This document shows, one piece after another, positions 26,509-36,800 of a stretch of DNA of 64,000 bases. Location of the stretch: contig CAVSWT010000010.1 of the NCBI GenBank assembly GCA_963731745.1, forward strand, positions 501,147 to 565,146. Direction: 5' to 3'. Source of the stretch: CAVSWT01 sp963731745. GTDB lineage: Bacteria; Bacteroidota; Ignavibacteria; Ignavibacteriales; Ignavibacteriaceae. The notes under the pieces were generated by a model, which saw nothing but the letters and a program-made list of their open reading frames with translations, was not told where the DNA came from and searched no databases. Made by a program: the position numbers and the translations under genes. How positions within the stretch are numbered: position 1 is the stretch's first letter; every line of letters starts with the position of its first letter.

Positions 26509-28543
26509 TATTCCCTATTACATTATCTTTAATATTGGTTTGTGAATTTTTGGGAACGCCTGCTTTAGGGCCTAAAACAATCTGCTCAGATTCCAGATTC
26601 ACAATATTAGTATAGAAGGCTTTTAACTGAGAATAATAATTAGCGGGTATTATCGAAGATTTAATTTCCATTTTAGTTATTATTTGAAGCCTCTTATCTT
26701 CTATACCTGATACACGGCTAAAAGTGGCATAGTTACCAACTAATATTTGTTTGTTTTCCAAATTTTCTTTTAATTCATACCCTTTTGGAATATTAATATC
26801 AACAACGCTTACGTCTCCATTCTGAAATCCATAATCGATTGCAAATTTTCTAACTTTTGATTTAAAGGGATTTTCTTTCAATCGATGAACGAGGTATGGA
26901 TTTATATAAATAAAATCTCCATTTTTTTGTGCATAACTATCAGATTGTATATAAGCCTTAAGCATTAGGTAAGCTTCAAGACTATCTTTATTTTCAATAA
27001 TTACAGAATCGATTGCCAATCCTTTACTATTTGTATTTAATAGTTCTTCAGCTATCTCAATATCTTTCTTTTTGCCCAGATCATTTCTTATTGAAAGGCT
27101 ATTATATTCACCATATGAATCCTCAAGTCTTCCCGTTATCGTACCATCTTCATGAGCATCTATAACTGTCAGCGAATAATCAATATTTTTCTTATCGGAA
27201 ATTACAGTTAACCATTCTTCAACATCAGGTTTAATAATCAAGCCTCTTGTATTCAAAACTTTACTTGGTAATAAATCGAAAGGACGCAATGGATTAGTGG
27301 CGTCAACTAAATATGTTGTTGAATCTATTTTTACTTGAGAAATAACATAATTAAATTGATTTACCATGGGATACATAACTTGAATTTTTCCGTTATCTCT
27401 AGTGCTTAAAATTACTGGATAAGCTTCAATATTAGCACTCTTCAATAATGAAAGGAATAAAAAAGTAATTTCTGCACTATTACCTTTTTTATATTCTAAA
27501 ACATCATCAACATCTTGCTCCTTAAAAAATCTATCCCTGCCATTCCACACAATTGATTTTGAAACCCAATTATGGATTGCTTTCATTTTATCTAAAGGAT
27601 TTGTTAAACCTTTCGTAATAGATTTTTCCAAATCTTCTACATCTCCGGTTACATCAATTGCATCTCCAAAATTATCTGAATCTAAGAGCTCTTCAACTAA
27701 ATTTTTCCAATCAGTAAAAAATCTTCTTTGAACTCCGTTCGCAAAAGCATATCCAGATAATTGTATCTGAAGTTCATTTGCATAATCATTTAAGGTAGTG
27801 ATAAATGGTTCATCTCTAAGTGCAGGAATATCTTTAACAGCTACATCTACATCCCAGCATTTAGCTATTTGTGTACCTAATAATGACGAAGCAGTTCCTG
27901 AGAAAGTTTGATTAACTTCCTTAGCTTCATCGATAGCCCAGCTTTCATATCCCAGTTTTACGAAAGAATATCCAAGCGCTCTTGGGAAACAAAATTTATA
28001 TTCACTCCATCTTACCGGTTCATTTTTTTGAAATGTCCAATCTTTTACATTATACAATTGGGTTGAAACTATTTTATAACGAACTTCAATTACACATCCG
28101 GGTTTTAATGCTGGCAGCGTAAATTTATAATAAGTTACATTATCAGTAACTCTATCTTCAAAAACTTCATCATCATCAAATTCAGTTTTAACAATTTCAT
28201 TTTTATCATTTAATGAATATGTGTATCCCTCAACTTCGACGAATCTTTCATCTCCATTTGAAGTTCGAACACCAATAGAATAAGTTCCCCAATCAAATCC
28301 CTTTTGAGTAAATATTTTTACACGCTGATGTCGGGTAAATACAATATCCAGATCATCATTAAATTTAGATTCCCCTAAATCATAAAGTATTAATGCAGAA
28401 GCATTCGTATCCGGCGGATATGATGTCATTTCGAGATCTGATTTAGGCACTTCGCCCCATTCAAGTTTGGGTGCTTGAGAGAAAAGTTTGGTTGAAAATA
28501 AACCTAATAATAGGATGAAAAATATTGATGTTTTTACGTTCAT
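26501..28543 (-). CDS. secreted DUF3857/transglutaminase-like protein, catalytic residues lost
   Basis: A 680-residue exported paralogue of the gene downstream, with the same layout: signal peptide (MNVKTSIFFILLLGLFSTKLFSQ), DUF3857 domain, transglutaminase-like domain and C-terminal domain. In the transglutaminase part the GDCK box reads KKGNSAEITFL (Cys to Ser) and the His box reads FNYVISQV (His to Tyr), while the Asp remains in YLVDATNPL. It is therefore probably not an enzyme but a binding or partner protein. The frame runs back to 28612, but the ATG at 28543 has AGGGGAAG upstream and begins the signal peptide. Confidence 0.85.
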   Translation of the reverse strand: MNVKTSIFFILLLGLFSTKLFSQAPKLEWGEVPKSDLEMTSYPPDTNASALILYDLGESKFNDDLDIVFTRHQRVKIFTQKGFDWGTYSIGVRTSNGDERFVEVEGYTYSLNDKNEIVKTEFDDDEVFEDRVTDNVTYYKFTLPALKPGCVIEVRYKIVSTQLYNVKDWTFQKNEPVRWSEYKFCFPRALGYSFVKLGYESWAIDEAKEVNQTFSGTASSLLGTQIAKCWDVDVAVKDIPALRDEPFITTLNDYANELQIQLSGYAFANGVQRRFFTDWKNLVEELLDSDNFGDAIDVTGDVEDLEKSITKGLTNPLDKMKAIHNWVSKSIVWNGRDRFFKEQDVDDVLEYKKGNSAEITFLFLSLLKSANIEAYPVILSTRDNGKIQVMYPMVNQFNYVISQVKIDSTTYLVDATNPLRPFDLLPSKVLNTRGLIIKPDVEEWLTVISDKKNIDYSLTVIDAHEDGTITGRLEDSYGEYNSLSIRNDLGKKKDIEIAEELLNTNSKGLAIDSVIIENKDSLEAYLMLKAYIQSDSYAQKNGDFIYINPYLVHRLKENPFKSKVRKFAIDYGFQNGDVSVVDINIPKGYELKENLENKQILVGNYATFSRVSGIEDKRLQIITKMEIKSSIIPANYYSQLKAFYTNIVNLESEQIVLGPKAGVPKNSQTNIKDNVIGNNE

Positions 28544-28877
28544 GACTTCCCCTATTTGGTTGGAAACAAAATTATTTATACGGAAAATAAGTTTTGAACA
28601 AATAAAAATCAATCAGGAAATCATTTATTTTAATAATTTTATTCGTACAAATTAATGCCTGAAAAATGCGCATTTTGTTCTAATGAAAGATGAGAATCAT
28701 AGGAGGAGCTAATGTATTATATTTTTAATAATTTAATTCGATTTCGTTAATCATTCTGTTAAAAGAAAGTGTTATAAAGTTTTAATTTTTATTATTGATA
28801 TTAAAAAAAAAGTATTATATTCATACCTGTACTCCCAGTCACATTTACTATTTTCTAATAATTTTGGAATAAATTAT
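28544..28877. other. intergenic region between divergent genes
   Basis: 334 AT-rich bases separate the transglutaminase pair (minus) and the anti-sigma gene (plus), and must hold both promoters. One detail stands out: AGGAGG at 28701-28706 is followed 5 bases later by ATG and a 12-codon frame ending at 28750. TAATTTTG at 28859-28866 matches the -7 consensus TAnnTTTG but lies only 11 bases from the ATG at 28878 and has no clear -33 partner. Confidence 0.35.
28712..28750 (+). CDS. possible 12-codon leader peptide with strong ribosome binding site
   Basis: A short frame ATG...TAA encoding MYYIFNNLIRFR is preceded by a perfect AGGAGG at optimal spacing. It lies 127 bases upstream of the anti-sigma kinase gene. 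A short frame with such a site can occur by chance, and nothing else supports translation. Confidence 0.2.
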   Translation: MYYIFNNLIRFR

Positions 28878-29294
28878 ATGACATCTAATATCAACTTGGA
28901 GATTAAGCTGCCAAATGTGCCAAACATAGAATTGGTTGCTATCGAAGGTCTGCAAATTATGGGAGGTTATCTTGGTATTTCCGATGACAAAATTGGCGAA
29001 GCAAAAATTATTGTTACTGAAGCAATAATAAACGGACTTGAACATTCAGGCGATAACAGCCCTTATGTTCAAGTGGAATTTACCATGGATAAAGAAAAAT
29101 TAATTATCCTGGTTACTGACTTTGGCTCCGGTTTTGAGCCCGAAAGCGTTGAAGAACCGAATATTAAAAATAAAATTCATAGTTCGCATAAACGTGGATG
29201 GGGTCTCAAACTAATGAAATCCATGTCTGACGATCTGATAATTGAGTCAGGGCCCAATGGAACAAAAATTACTATAATTAAAAAATTAATCTGA
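28878..29294 (+). CDS. RsbW-like anti-sigma factor serine kinase
   Basis: A 138-residue GHKL ATPase of the RsbW/SpoIIAB type. The N-box is EAIINGLEHSG (Glu48, Asn52), G1 is VTDFGSGF (Asp81), and G2 is RGWGLKLMKSM. It is expected to phosphorylate STAS antagonists and to hold a target protein (a sigma factor in the classical case) when the antagonist is phosphorylated. No sigma factor gene is in the window, so the target is unknown. It is followed 14 bases later by a STAS antagonist and then by many SpoIIE-type phosphatases: the three parts of a partner switch. The ATG at 28878 fits the family length. Confidence 0.9.
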   Translation: MTSNINLEIKLPNVPNIELVAIEGLQIMGGYLGISDDKIGEAKIIVTEAIINGLEHSGDNSPYVQVEFTMDKEKLIILVTDFGSGFEPESVEEPNIKNKIHSSHKRGWGLKLMKSMSDDLIIESGPNGTKITIIKKLI

Positions 29295-29308
29295 ATGGAG
29301 TTTTATTA

Positions 29309-29644
29309 ATGGTTACAGATTTTAATCTGACTTCTGAATTACATGATAAAATACTTGTAATTAAAACCAACGGATATATAAATAATACCGGCGGTGAAAA
29401 AATTGTTCAAGAATTTGATAAACATTCGGGAATCAACAAGTTGGTGTTGAATCTTGAAAATTCAAAAGTTGTTAATTCTATCGGTATTTCTCATTTGATT
29501 GAATTAATTGAAAAATTAAATGAGTCAAATGGCAAACTTATTTTTACGAATCTTGATCCCACGGTTGAAAAGACGTTTACAATAATGGGGCTGTTTCAGT
29601 TTGCGGAAAAAGCCGATAATGTTGATTCGGTTTTAAGTAATTAA
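29309..29644 (+). CDS. STAS-domain anti-sigma factor antagonist (RsbV-like)
   Basis: A single STAS domain of 111 residues. The phospho-accepting serine is expected at residue 57 in VVNSIGIS, matching the DSSG position of RsbV/SpoIIAA. It would be the direct partner of the kinase encoded 14 bases upstream, phosphorylated by it and dephosphorylated by one or more SpoIIE phosphatases downstream. GGAG lies upstream of the ATG. The serine box is NSIG and not DSSG, which differs from the second STAS protein of the island (41213-41548). Confidence 0.9.
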   Translation: MVTDFNLTSELHDKILVIKTNGYINNTGGEKIVQEFDKHSGINKLVLNLENSKVVNSIGISHLIELIEKLNESNGKLIFTNLDPTVEKTFTIMGLFQFAEKADNVDSVLSN

Positions 29645-30034
29645 ATCTGAACTTAATATTGATCAAATTTTCAAAAAATGATTGATTAAAATAAATCTTA
29701 CCAAGTATAAACGATTCACCTATGTCTGCGTATTTACCGGTTACGTATTTGTAAACTAACTTAACATTGAAATTGTGAAAAAGTCGGCAAGGGAAGAGTA
29801 AAATACATATACGTTAAGTTGAGAATGATTAAGCCCTCGTGTCGATAATTAAATATTAATTAAATAAATCTAAAATATTATAGTTAAATGTTCGACCGCA
29901 ATTAATTTGTGAATAATTGGCATAAACTGTCCATTATTTTTTTAACTATAGTAAATCCAATCTGTAAAACAAGAAAAAATAATTTAGAAGAAATTCTTCA
30001 AACTTTTATTGTCCTATTAATTTAAGAGGTAAAA
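29645..30034. other. intergenic region upstream of the first propeller-phosphatase
   Basis: 390 AT-rich bases with no convincing gene, RNA or stable hairpin. It probably carries the promoter for the run of signalling genes that begins at 30035. A GAGG-type ribosome binding site (AAGAGGTAAAA) lies just before that ATG. Confidence 0.4.
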
Positions 30035-33000
30035 ATGATTGTATCTAAATCATTAAAATATATAGTATTAATCTTTTTTCTTTTCATTTTCTCTACAACA
30101 GCTTTTACCCAGCAAAAATTTAATTTTGAGCATATCTCCATCCCGGATGGTTTATCAAATACTTCTGTAAACGATATCATTCAAGATAAGTATGGTTTTT
30201 TGTGGATTGCTACTGCTGATGGATTAAACCGTTATGACGGCTATAATTTCAAAATATATAAAAACGATCCCAGCGATAAAAACTCATTACCAAATAATTC
30301 TGTTTTCAAATCGATGATCGATCATGATGGAACACTATGGGTCTGTACAGCTGCTGGTTTTTCAAAATATAATTTGGCAAATGAAACTTTTAAAACTTTT
30401 CTGCCTGATTCGAGCAGATCCAATTCTTCATCAAATACAATTTATAACATGGTTCAAGACAGTAAAAATAGAATGTGGCTTCTAACAAATGATGGTATTT
30501 TTCAGTTCAATAAAAAAACTAATGAAATTAAAAAGCAATACACAAAAGATGGCAACAATAAGGTAGTTACGGTAGGAATAACAGTTGCCTTATTAGAAAC
30601 TTCATCCGGCGAGATTTATTCAAATCATAACTTTTTAGGATTAATTAAATATAATGAATCAACCGGCTTATTCGAAACAGTTAATGTTGATTCAAAAAAT
30701 CCTGATGTCTTTAAACAGCAGGTAATATCTAATCTTTATGAAGATAAAACCGGAAAAATTTGGATCAGTTCTCAAAACGGATTTTATAATTATAACCCTC
30801 TATCAAAAGACTTTAATGAAATAAAACTTTTCAATAAAGATCCAAAACCAGCTTTTTGGACAAATATGGTTGGGAATATAATTCAAGATGAAAATGGATT
30901 TCTTTGGATAGGGACTTCACATTATGGAATATTTCGTTACAATATGAAAACAAATGAAATTATTCCAGTTGATCAATCAGAATTTCCAAACGGCGTTCAT
31001 AATTCTGATGGGTTTTGGTATTTGTACAAAGATGAATTCGGAATTTTATGGATAGCAACTCAAAATAATGGATTGTTAAAACTAGATTTTCAAAAGGAAC
31101 CATTTCGGCTTTTCACAAATCCTGTTGATATGGCAAACGCTAATAAAAACCTATCTATTTTATCAATCTATAAAACTCCAAATGAAAAAGACCAGGTTTG
31201 GCTTGGTACTGACGATGGCTTAATCAAATATAGTTTAAAAGACAAAACATTTAAGAAATATAAAATTCCTATTAATGATTCTTCTCCAAATATTTCCATC
31301 CGAAGTATTAAACAGGGCTCTTCAAAGCAATTGTGGCTAGGGACCAACCATGGTTTAAGTATGATGGATCTTTCAAACAATACATTTACAAATTACAATT
31401 TTGATGATAATAAAAAATATGGCTATAACTATGACAACATATCTAATCTTTCACTTGACGATTATGGAAATTTGTGGGTCTCTTCTTTTCAGTCTGGAGT
31501 TGTAAAATTTGACACTAAAAATAAAACCAAACAATATATTCCTACACATAGTACACGTATTTATGATTTTAATCTTATCAATACAATAGATTCTCTTTCA
31601 ATTAACAATAAAGCTATAGCAAAAATAACTGAAGTTGGCGATTATCAAGATTTAAAAAAGAAATTTAACTTAAAACAACGGTCAGATATATTGATAGTTG
31701 CTGTTGGAGAAGGATTACCAACTGTAGGAATGGTTGATTTTGGTTGGCTTCAAGATTCAAAATCAGATACCATTTGGTCTGCTTATGATTATTCAAAAAC
31801 TTTTTATATAGGTGGAGATTTTAAAAATAGAATATACGCTGGCATAATAACTTTGGAAAAAGGCAGCTATACTTTAAAGTATATTTCTGATGACAGCCAC
31901 TCATACGGAAAGTGGAACGCTCGGCCGCCAGCAGATTCAATGTTATGGGGAATCCAGGCCTTTAATTTAAATGGCTCAAATGTTAATTATTATAATAGCT
32001 TGATTGCTTCAAGTGAAAATCGTCCTTATATAAATTCTGAAGTAGTGAGAAAAGTTGAATACCAAAATGATGGTTCGGTGCTTATTGGGACAACCAACGG
32101 TATAGTTAAATATGATATAAGAAAAAATTCAATTGAAAATTTTCAGAACGAGAAGAAAATATTTAGTAGTTCAAATTTAAAACAAATCAATGATATTATT
32201 GTCGATAAAAACGGAGTTGCATGGGTTGGTACCAATGGAGGATTAATCAAATATAATCAGCAAACCAATAAATTTAAAGTATTATATGATAAGGACGGAT
32301 TGCCTTCTAATTACATTCAAGCAATTGAAGAAGATACTTACGGAAATTTATGGCTAAGCACACTGAACGGAATTTCAAAATTTAATAAAGATACTGAACA
32401 CCCTATTTTTATTAATTACGATGTAAAAGATGGACTTCAAGGTTATTCATTTAATGCTCGTTCATCATTCAAAAGTGAATCAGGCGATTTATTTTTTGCA
32501 GGCCAAAATGGTTTTAACACTTTTCACTCAAGCAATATTAATAAACAATTACCTAAAATTGATATAACTCAATTAAAAATTTCCAATGAAGTAGTAACTC
32601 CAGCTACAGATAATTCTCCTCTAACAAAAAGCATATTAGATACTAAAAATTTAGAATTACCATACGGACAGAATAATATTTCATTTGATTTTACGGCCAT
32701 TCATTTTTCCCGGCCTGAAAAAAATCAATATGCATATATGCTTGAAGGATTTGATAAAAAAGGCTGGATATATGATAACAGAAGATTTGCAACATATACA
32801 AATCTTCCTCCAGGTAAATATGTATTTAAAGTTAAGGGGTCAAATGGAGACGGAGTTTGGAATAATGAAGCAGCTACAATAAATATCAAGGTTCTATCTC
32901 CCTGGTGGAGAACTATTTGGGCTTACTTAGGCTATGCTCTTTGTTTCGGCTTGGTTGTATTCGGTGTAGATAGAGTTCAGAGAAGAAGGTTACTATCTAA

Positions 33001-33787
33001 AGAAAAAATTGCAGCGCAAATAAGAGAAGCTGAACTTCGTGCGCAAATTGCTGAAAAAGAAAGTGAAAGAAAATCTCATGAACTTGAAGAAGCACGTAAT
33101 CTTCAATTGTCAATGCTCCCTACTGAAATACCTCAGCTCCCGAATTTAAGTATAGCAGTTTATATGAAAACTGCTACCGAAGTTGGCGGCGACTATTACG
33201 ATTTCCATCTTCACATTGATGGAACTTTAACTGTTATTCTTGGCGATGCAACCGGACATGGAATGATGTCCGGAATGATGGTTTCCATTATGAAATCTCT
33301 TTTTATGTCTGATAGAACCAATAAAGAATTAAAACCATTCTTTGAAAATGCAAGTTCTGCAATTAAAGATATGCGGCTAGGAAGATTGATGATGGCACTT
33401 ACTTGTGTTCAGATAAAAAATAATAAAATTGTAACCACAAATGCCGGCATGCCTCCGCTGATTATTTATAGAAATAATTCTCAAACCATTGAAGAAGTTG
33501 GTCTAAACAATATGCCATTGGGTGCAATGAAAGATTCTGTCTATGATGTGAAGGAATTAGTGATTGAAAGAGGCGATACACTATTATTGATGAGCGATGG
33601 TTTTGCAGAGCTCCAAAATGCAAATAATGAAATGTATGGTTATAGAAGAGCAAGGAATAGTTTTGAAGAGGCCGCTAAAAAAGAACCGGAAGAAATAGTA
33701 AATATCTTAAAAGACGAAGGCTCACGATGGACTAATGATGAAGAACCTGATGATGATGTAACTTTTGTGGTGATTAAAGTAAAATAA
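30035..33787 (+). CDS. propeller receptor with SpoIIE/RsbU-type PP2C phosphatase (phosphatase 1)
   Basis: Membrane receptor phosphatase of 1250 residues. In order: signal peptide (cleavage near TTAFTQQ), propeller repeats (about 30-510), an inserted non-propeller domain (about 515-640), more propeller repeats (about 660-820), Y_Y_Y domain (about 872-953), transmembrane helix (about 958-982), a charged coiled-coil linker (KEKIAAQIREAELRAQIAEK) and a PP2C domain (1038-1250). Metal-site motifs are all present: VGGDYYDF, GDATGHGMMSG, LLMSDGFAEL, DDDVTFVV. It should dephosphorylate a STAS antagonist when the periplasmic sensor is occupied. AAGAGG precedes the ATG. Confidence 0.93.
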   Translation: MIVSKSLKYIVLIFFLFIFSTTAFTQQKFNFEHISIPDGLSNTSVNDIIQDKYGFLWIATADGLNRYDGYNFKIYKNDPSDKNSLPNNSVFKSMIDHDGTLWVCTAAGFSKYNLANETFKTFLPDSSRSNSSSNTIYNMVQDSKNRMWLLTNDGIFQFNKKTNEIKKQYTKDGNNKVVTVGITVALLETSSGEIYSNHNFLGLIKYNESTGLFETVNVDSKNPDVFKQQVISNLYEDKTGKIWISSQNGFYNYNPLSKDFNEIKLFNKDPKPAFWTNMVGNIIQDENGFLWIGTSHYGIFRYNMKTNEIIPVDQSEFPNGVHNSDGFWYLYKDEFGILWIATQNNGLLKLDFQKEPFRLFTNPVDMANANKNLSILSIYKTPNEKDQVWLGTDDGLIKYSLKDKTFKKYKIPINDSSPNISIRSIKQGSSKQLWLGTNHGLSMMDLSNNTFTNYNFDDNKKYGYNYDNISNLSLDDYGNLWVSSFQSGVVKFDTKNKTKQYIPTHSTRIYDFNLINTIDSLSINNKAIAKITEVGDYQDLKKKFNLKQRSDILIVAVGEGLPTVGMVDFGWLQDSKSDTIWSAYDYSKTFYIGGDFKNRIYAGIITLEKGSYTLKYISDDSHSYGKWNARPPADSMLWGIQAFNLNGSNVNYYNSLIASSENRPYINSEVVRKVEYQNDGSVLIGTTNGIVKYDIRKNSIENFQNEKKIFSSSNLKQINDIIVDKNGVAWVGTNGGLIKYNQQTNKFKVLYDKDGLPSNYIQAIEEDTYGNLWLSTLNGISKFNKDTEHPIFINYDVKDGLQGYSFNARSSFKSESGDLFFAGQNGFNTFHSSNINKQLPKIDITQLKISNEVVTPATDNSPLTKSILDTKNLELPYGQNNISFDFTAIHFSRPEKNQYAYMLEGFDKKGWIYDNRRFATYTNLPPGKYVFKVKGSNGDGVWNNEAATINIKVLSPWWRTIWAYLGYALCFGLVVFGVDRVQRRRLLSKEKIAAQIREAELRAQIAEKESERKSHELEEARNLQLSMLPTEIPQLPNLSIAVYMKTATEVGGDYYDFHLHIDGTLTVILGDATGHGMMSGMMVSIMKSLFMSDRTNKELKPFFENASSAIKDMRLGRLMMALTCVQIKNNKIVTTNAGMPPLIIYRNNSQTIEEVGLNNMPLGAMKDSVYDVKELVIERGDTLLLMSDGFAELQNANNEMYGYRRARNSFEEAAKKEPEEIVNILKDEGSRWTNDEEPDDDVTFVVIKVK

Positions 33788-33852
33788 AAGTCTGAAGTCG
33801 AATTAGAAATTTATAAATAAAAACATTTAACTAATTAAGAAATATATTTATA

Positions 33853-36800
33853 ATGAAAATATTATTATTCCTATTAGCCTTTCTCTGTATTAATTCAACC
33901 ATTTCTCAGGCACAAAACAATCTTGAAAGCGGCTCGCAAATTATTACAAATTACTCACCTAAGGAATATGATTCCGGCTTACAAAACTGGGCAATAGCTC
34001 AGGATAAACGCGGTGTAATGTATTTTGGAAATGTAGGATTACTTGAGTTTGATGGGGCTGCCTGGAGACAATATCAAGTGCCGAACAAATCTACCGTTCG
34101 TTCAATTGTTATTGGTGATGATGGGAAAATATATATTGGTGCAGTTGGTGAATTAGGATATTTTTTCCCCGACTCATCCGGCAAGTTAAAATTTCATTCA
34201 CTGCTTAATTTTATACCAAAAGATAAAAGAGATTTTTCAGATGTATGGCAAACTTTTATCAGTGACGGAAAAGTATATTTTATGGTTGGCAAATACTTAA
34301 TGATATGGAATATCCAAAAAAAGAAATTTAAGGTTATCCAGGCAGAAAGTAATTTCCACGTAATGTTTTTAGTTAGAGGCACAATTTATCTTAGGGAATG
34401 GGGAAAAGGTCTTGAAGTATTGAAAAATGATTCTTTAACGTTATTAAAAGGGGGAGAAAAATTTGCAAATGAAAGAATTTATATAATGATCCCCTTCCCG
34501 GGTGAAGAAGGAACCAGTTTAATTGTAACTCGTACAATGGGTTTATTTAAGTATGATGGAAATAATTTTATTCCATTTAAAACTGAAGCAGATAAATTTA
34601 TTAAAGATAATTTAGTTTATTTTCCGGGCACAGTACTTTCCGATGGAAATATATTGTTAGGAACAATAAATGGGGGGGCGGTTGTAATTGACACTAATGG
34701 AAATGAATTAGATTTATATAACCGGGAAAATGGAACTATAAGTAGTACTGTGCTTTATACATATCAGGACCGCTCTGGTTCTATCTGGCTGGCAACTGAT
34801 AATGGTATTTCTAATGTTGATTACTCATCTCCTGTAAGTTATTTCGATTCTAGAAATAATTTTACTACTACTGCTTTCGAAATGGTTCGCTACAATGGTA
34901 TTCTATATGCAGCTTCAAATGATGGAGTTTATTATTTAGATCCTAAAACCGATTTATTTAATAAACTGGATAATAGCAACAACCAATCCTGGTCTTTTCT
35001 TAAATTCAAAGACAAACTTCTTGTAGGTACTTTCGATGGCTTTTTTAATATTGAAAAAAATAGACTAGTTCCTATCAAAAAAACTACCGGTAATGAATAC
35101 AATGTAAATGTATTAAGACGTTCAAAATTAAATCCAAATAGAATTTATGTAGGTGCACAGGGTTTATGGTCGATGCTGCGGCAAGGTGATAAATGGGTTG
35201 ATGAAGGCCAAATATTTAATATTACTGACGGCATAAATTCAATTGCTGAAGACTCATCGGGCGGGTTATGGATGGGAACCAATGCCTCCGGTTTATATAG
35301 AGTCATCTTTAAAAAAGACAATAAAGGAAATGTAATATTAAATAATCCGGAGATTAAGCATTACGATAAAACAAATAACTTGCAGGAAGGGTTGGTTTAT
35401 GTAGGCAGAATTAATCATAAGAATTATTTTGCAACGTCTGACAGTATGTACCAGTTTGACAAACAAAAAGAAATTTTTATTTCAGATACTTCCGATAAAT
35501 TTATTTCCTTTTTCTATAAAGTGACCAATAATTATCCCTATAACGATGTTGAGCAAGATAGCCTAGGAAGGATATGGATAGCGGCAAAAGGAAAATTAGC
35601 AATGGGATCAATTAAACCGGATGGTTCTTATGAATGGGTAACTTCTCCTTTCAATAGGCTAGCGAATGAAGCAATCACTAGAATTTATGCGGAGAAAGAC
35701 GGTACTGTTTGGTTTAGTACAGGCTCTGGAATTATTAAATATAATTTTAATAAAAAGAGTTCAGACCATACAAATTACTCAGCATTAGTACGGCGGGTTG
35801 AGATTGGCGAAGATTCAACTATTTATTTTGGCGCAAAGATTGATTCACTAGCCATCCCCCAAATATCTTTTAAAAACAATTCAGTTAAATTCAGATACTC
35901 TGCAACTAGTTTCGAAAGTAAAAACGCAAATAAATTTAAAACACTGTTGGATGGTTTTGATGAACGCTGGTCAGTATGGTCAACTGAGAACACAAAAGAA
36001 TATACAAATCTTCCCCCAGGTAAATATACTTTTAAAGTAGCTGCATTAAATATATCAGGAGTGGAAGGCAACACAGGATTTTACTCATTTGAAATACTTC
36101 CACCCTGGTACCGAACCTGGTGGGCATATTGTACATACATAATATTATTCGGCTTATCAATTTTTAGTATCGATAGATTGCAGCGCAGACGACTAACATT
36201 AAAAGAGCGCCGCCGTGCACACCTGAGGGAAATGGAATTGCGCGCTGAAGCTGCTGAATCGAAAGCTAAAGCCCTTGATGCTGAAAACGAAAGAAAAAAG
36301 AATGTTGAGATGCTGAGCGAAATTGGAAAAAACATTACAGCTAATCTTTCTATAGAGAGTATTATAGACACAGTTTATGAAAATGTAAATTCTCTTATGG
36401 ATGCTGCTGTATTTGGAATAGGAATTTACGATGAAAAAAACCGCAGACTGTTTTTCCCGGGAACTAAAGAAAAAGGAAAAACATTATCTCCATTCACAAA
36501 TAATATTGATGACGATAACAGGCCTGCCGCCTGGTGCTTTAGAAATCAAAAAGAAATTTTTACAAATGATTATCTGCAAGATTCTCATAAATACATAAAG
36601 GAAATAAAAAATCCGCTCGCAGGCGAACACACTCAATCTGTTTTGTATGTCCCCCTCAATCACAAAGATAAAAAAATAGGAGTGATAACATCTCAAAGTT
36701 TCAAAAAGGAAGCTTATTCTGAATATCATTTAAATATACTGCGTAACCTTGCAACATTTACAGCAGTAGCCATTGATAATGCCGATGCATACAGGCAGTT

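Noticed and set aside
29645..30034. Possible small RNA or gene in the 390-base gap before the first phosphatase
   Set aside because: No hairpin with T-run, no good ribosome binding site and no open frame of note were found.
36081..36371. 96-codon minus-strand frame inside the GAF histidine kinase gene
   Set aside because: Shadow of the charged coiled-coil coding region; no start signals and low-complexity protein.
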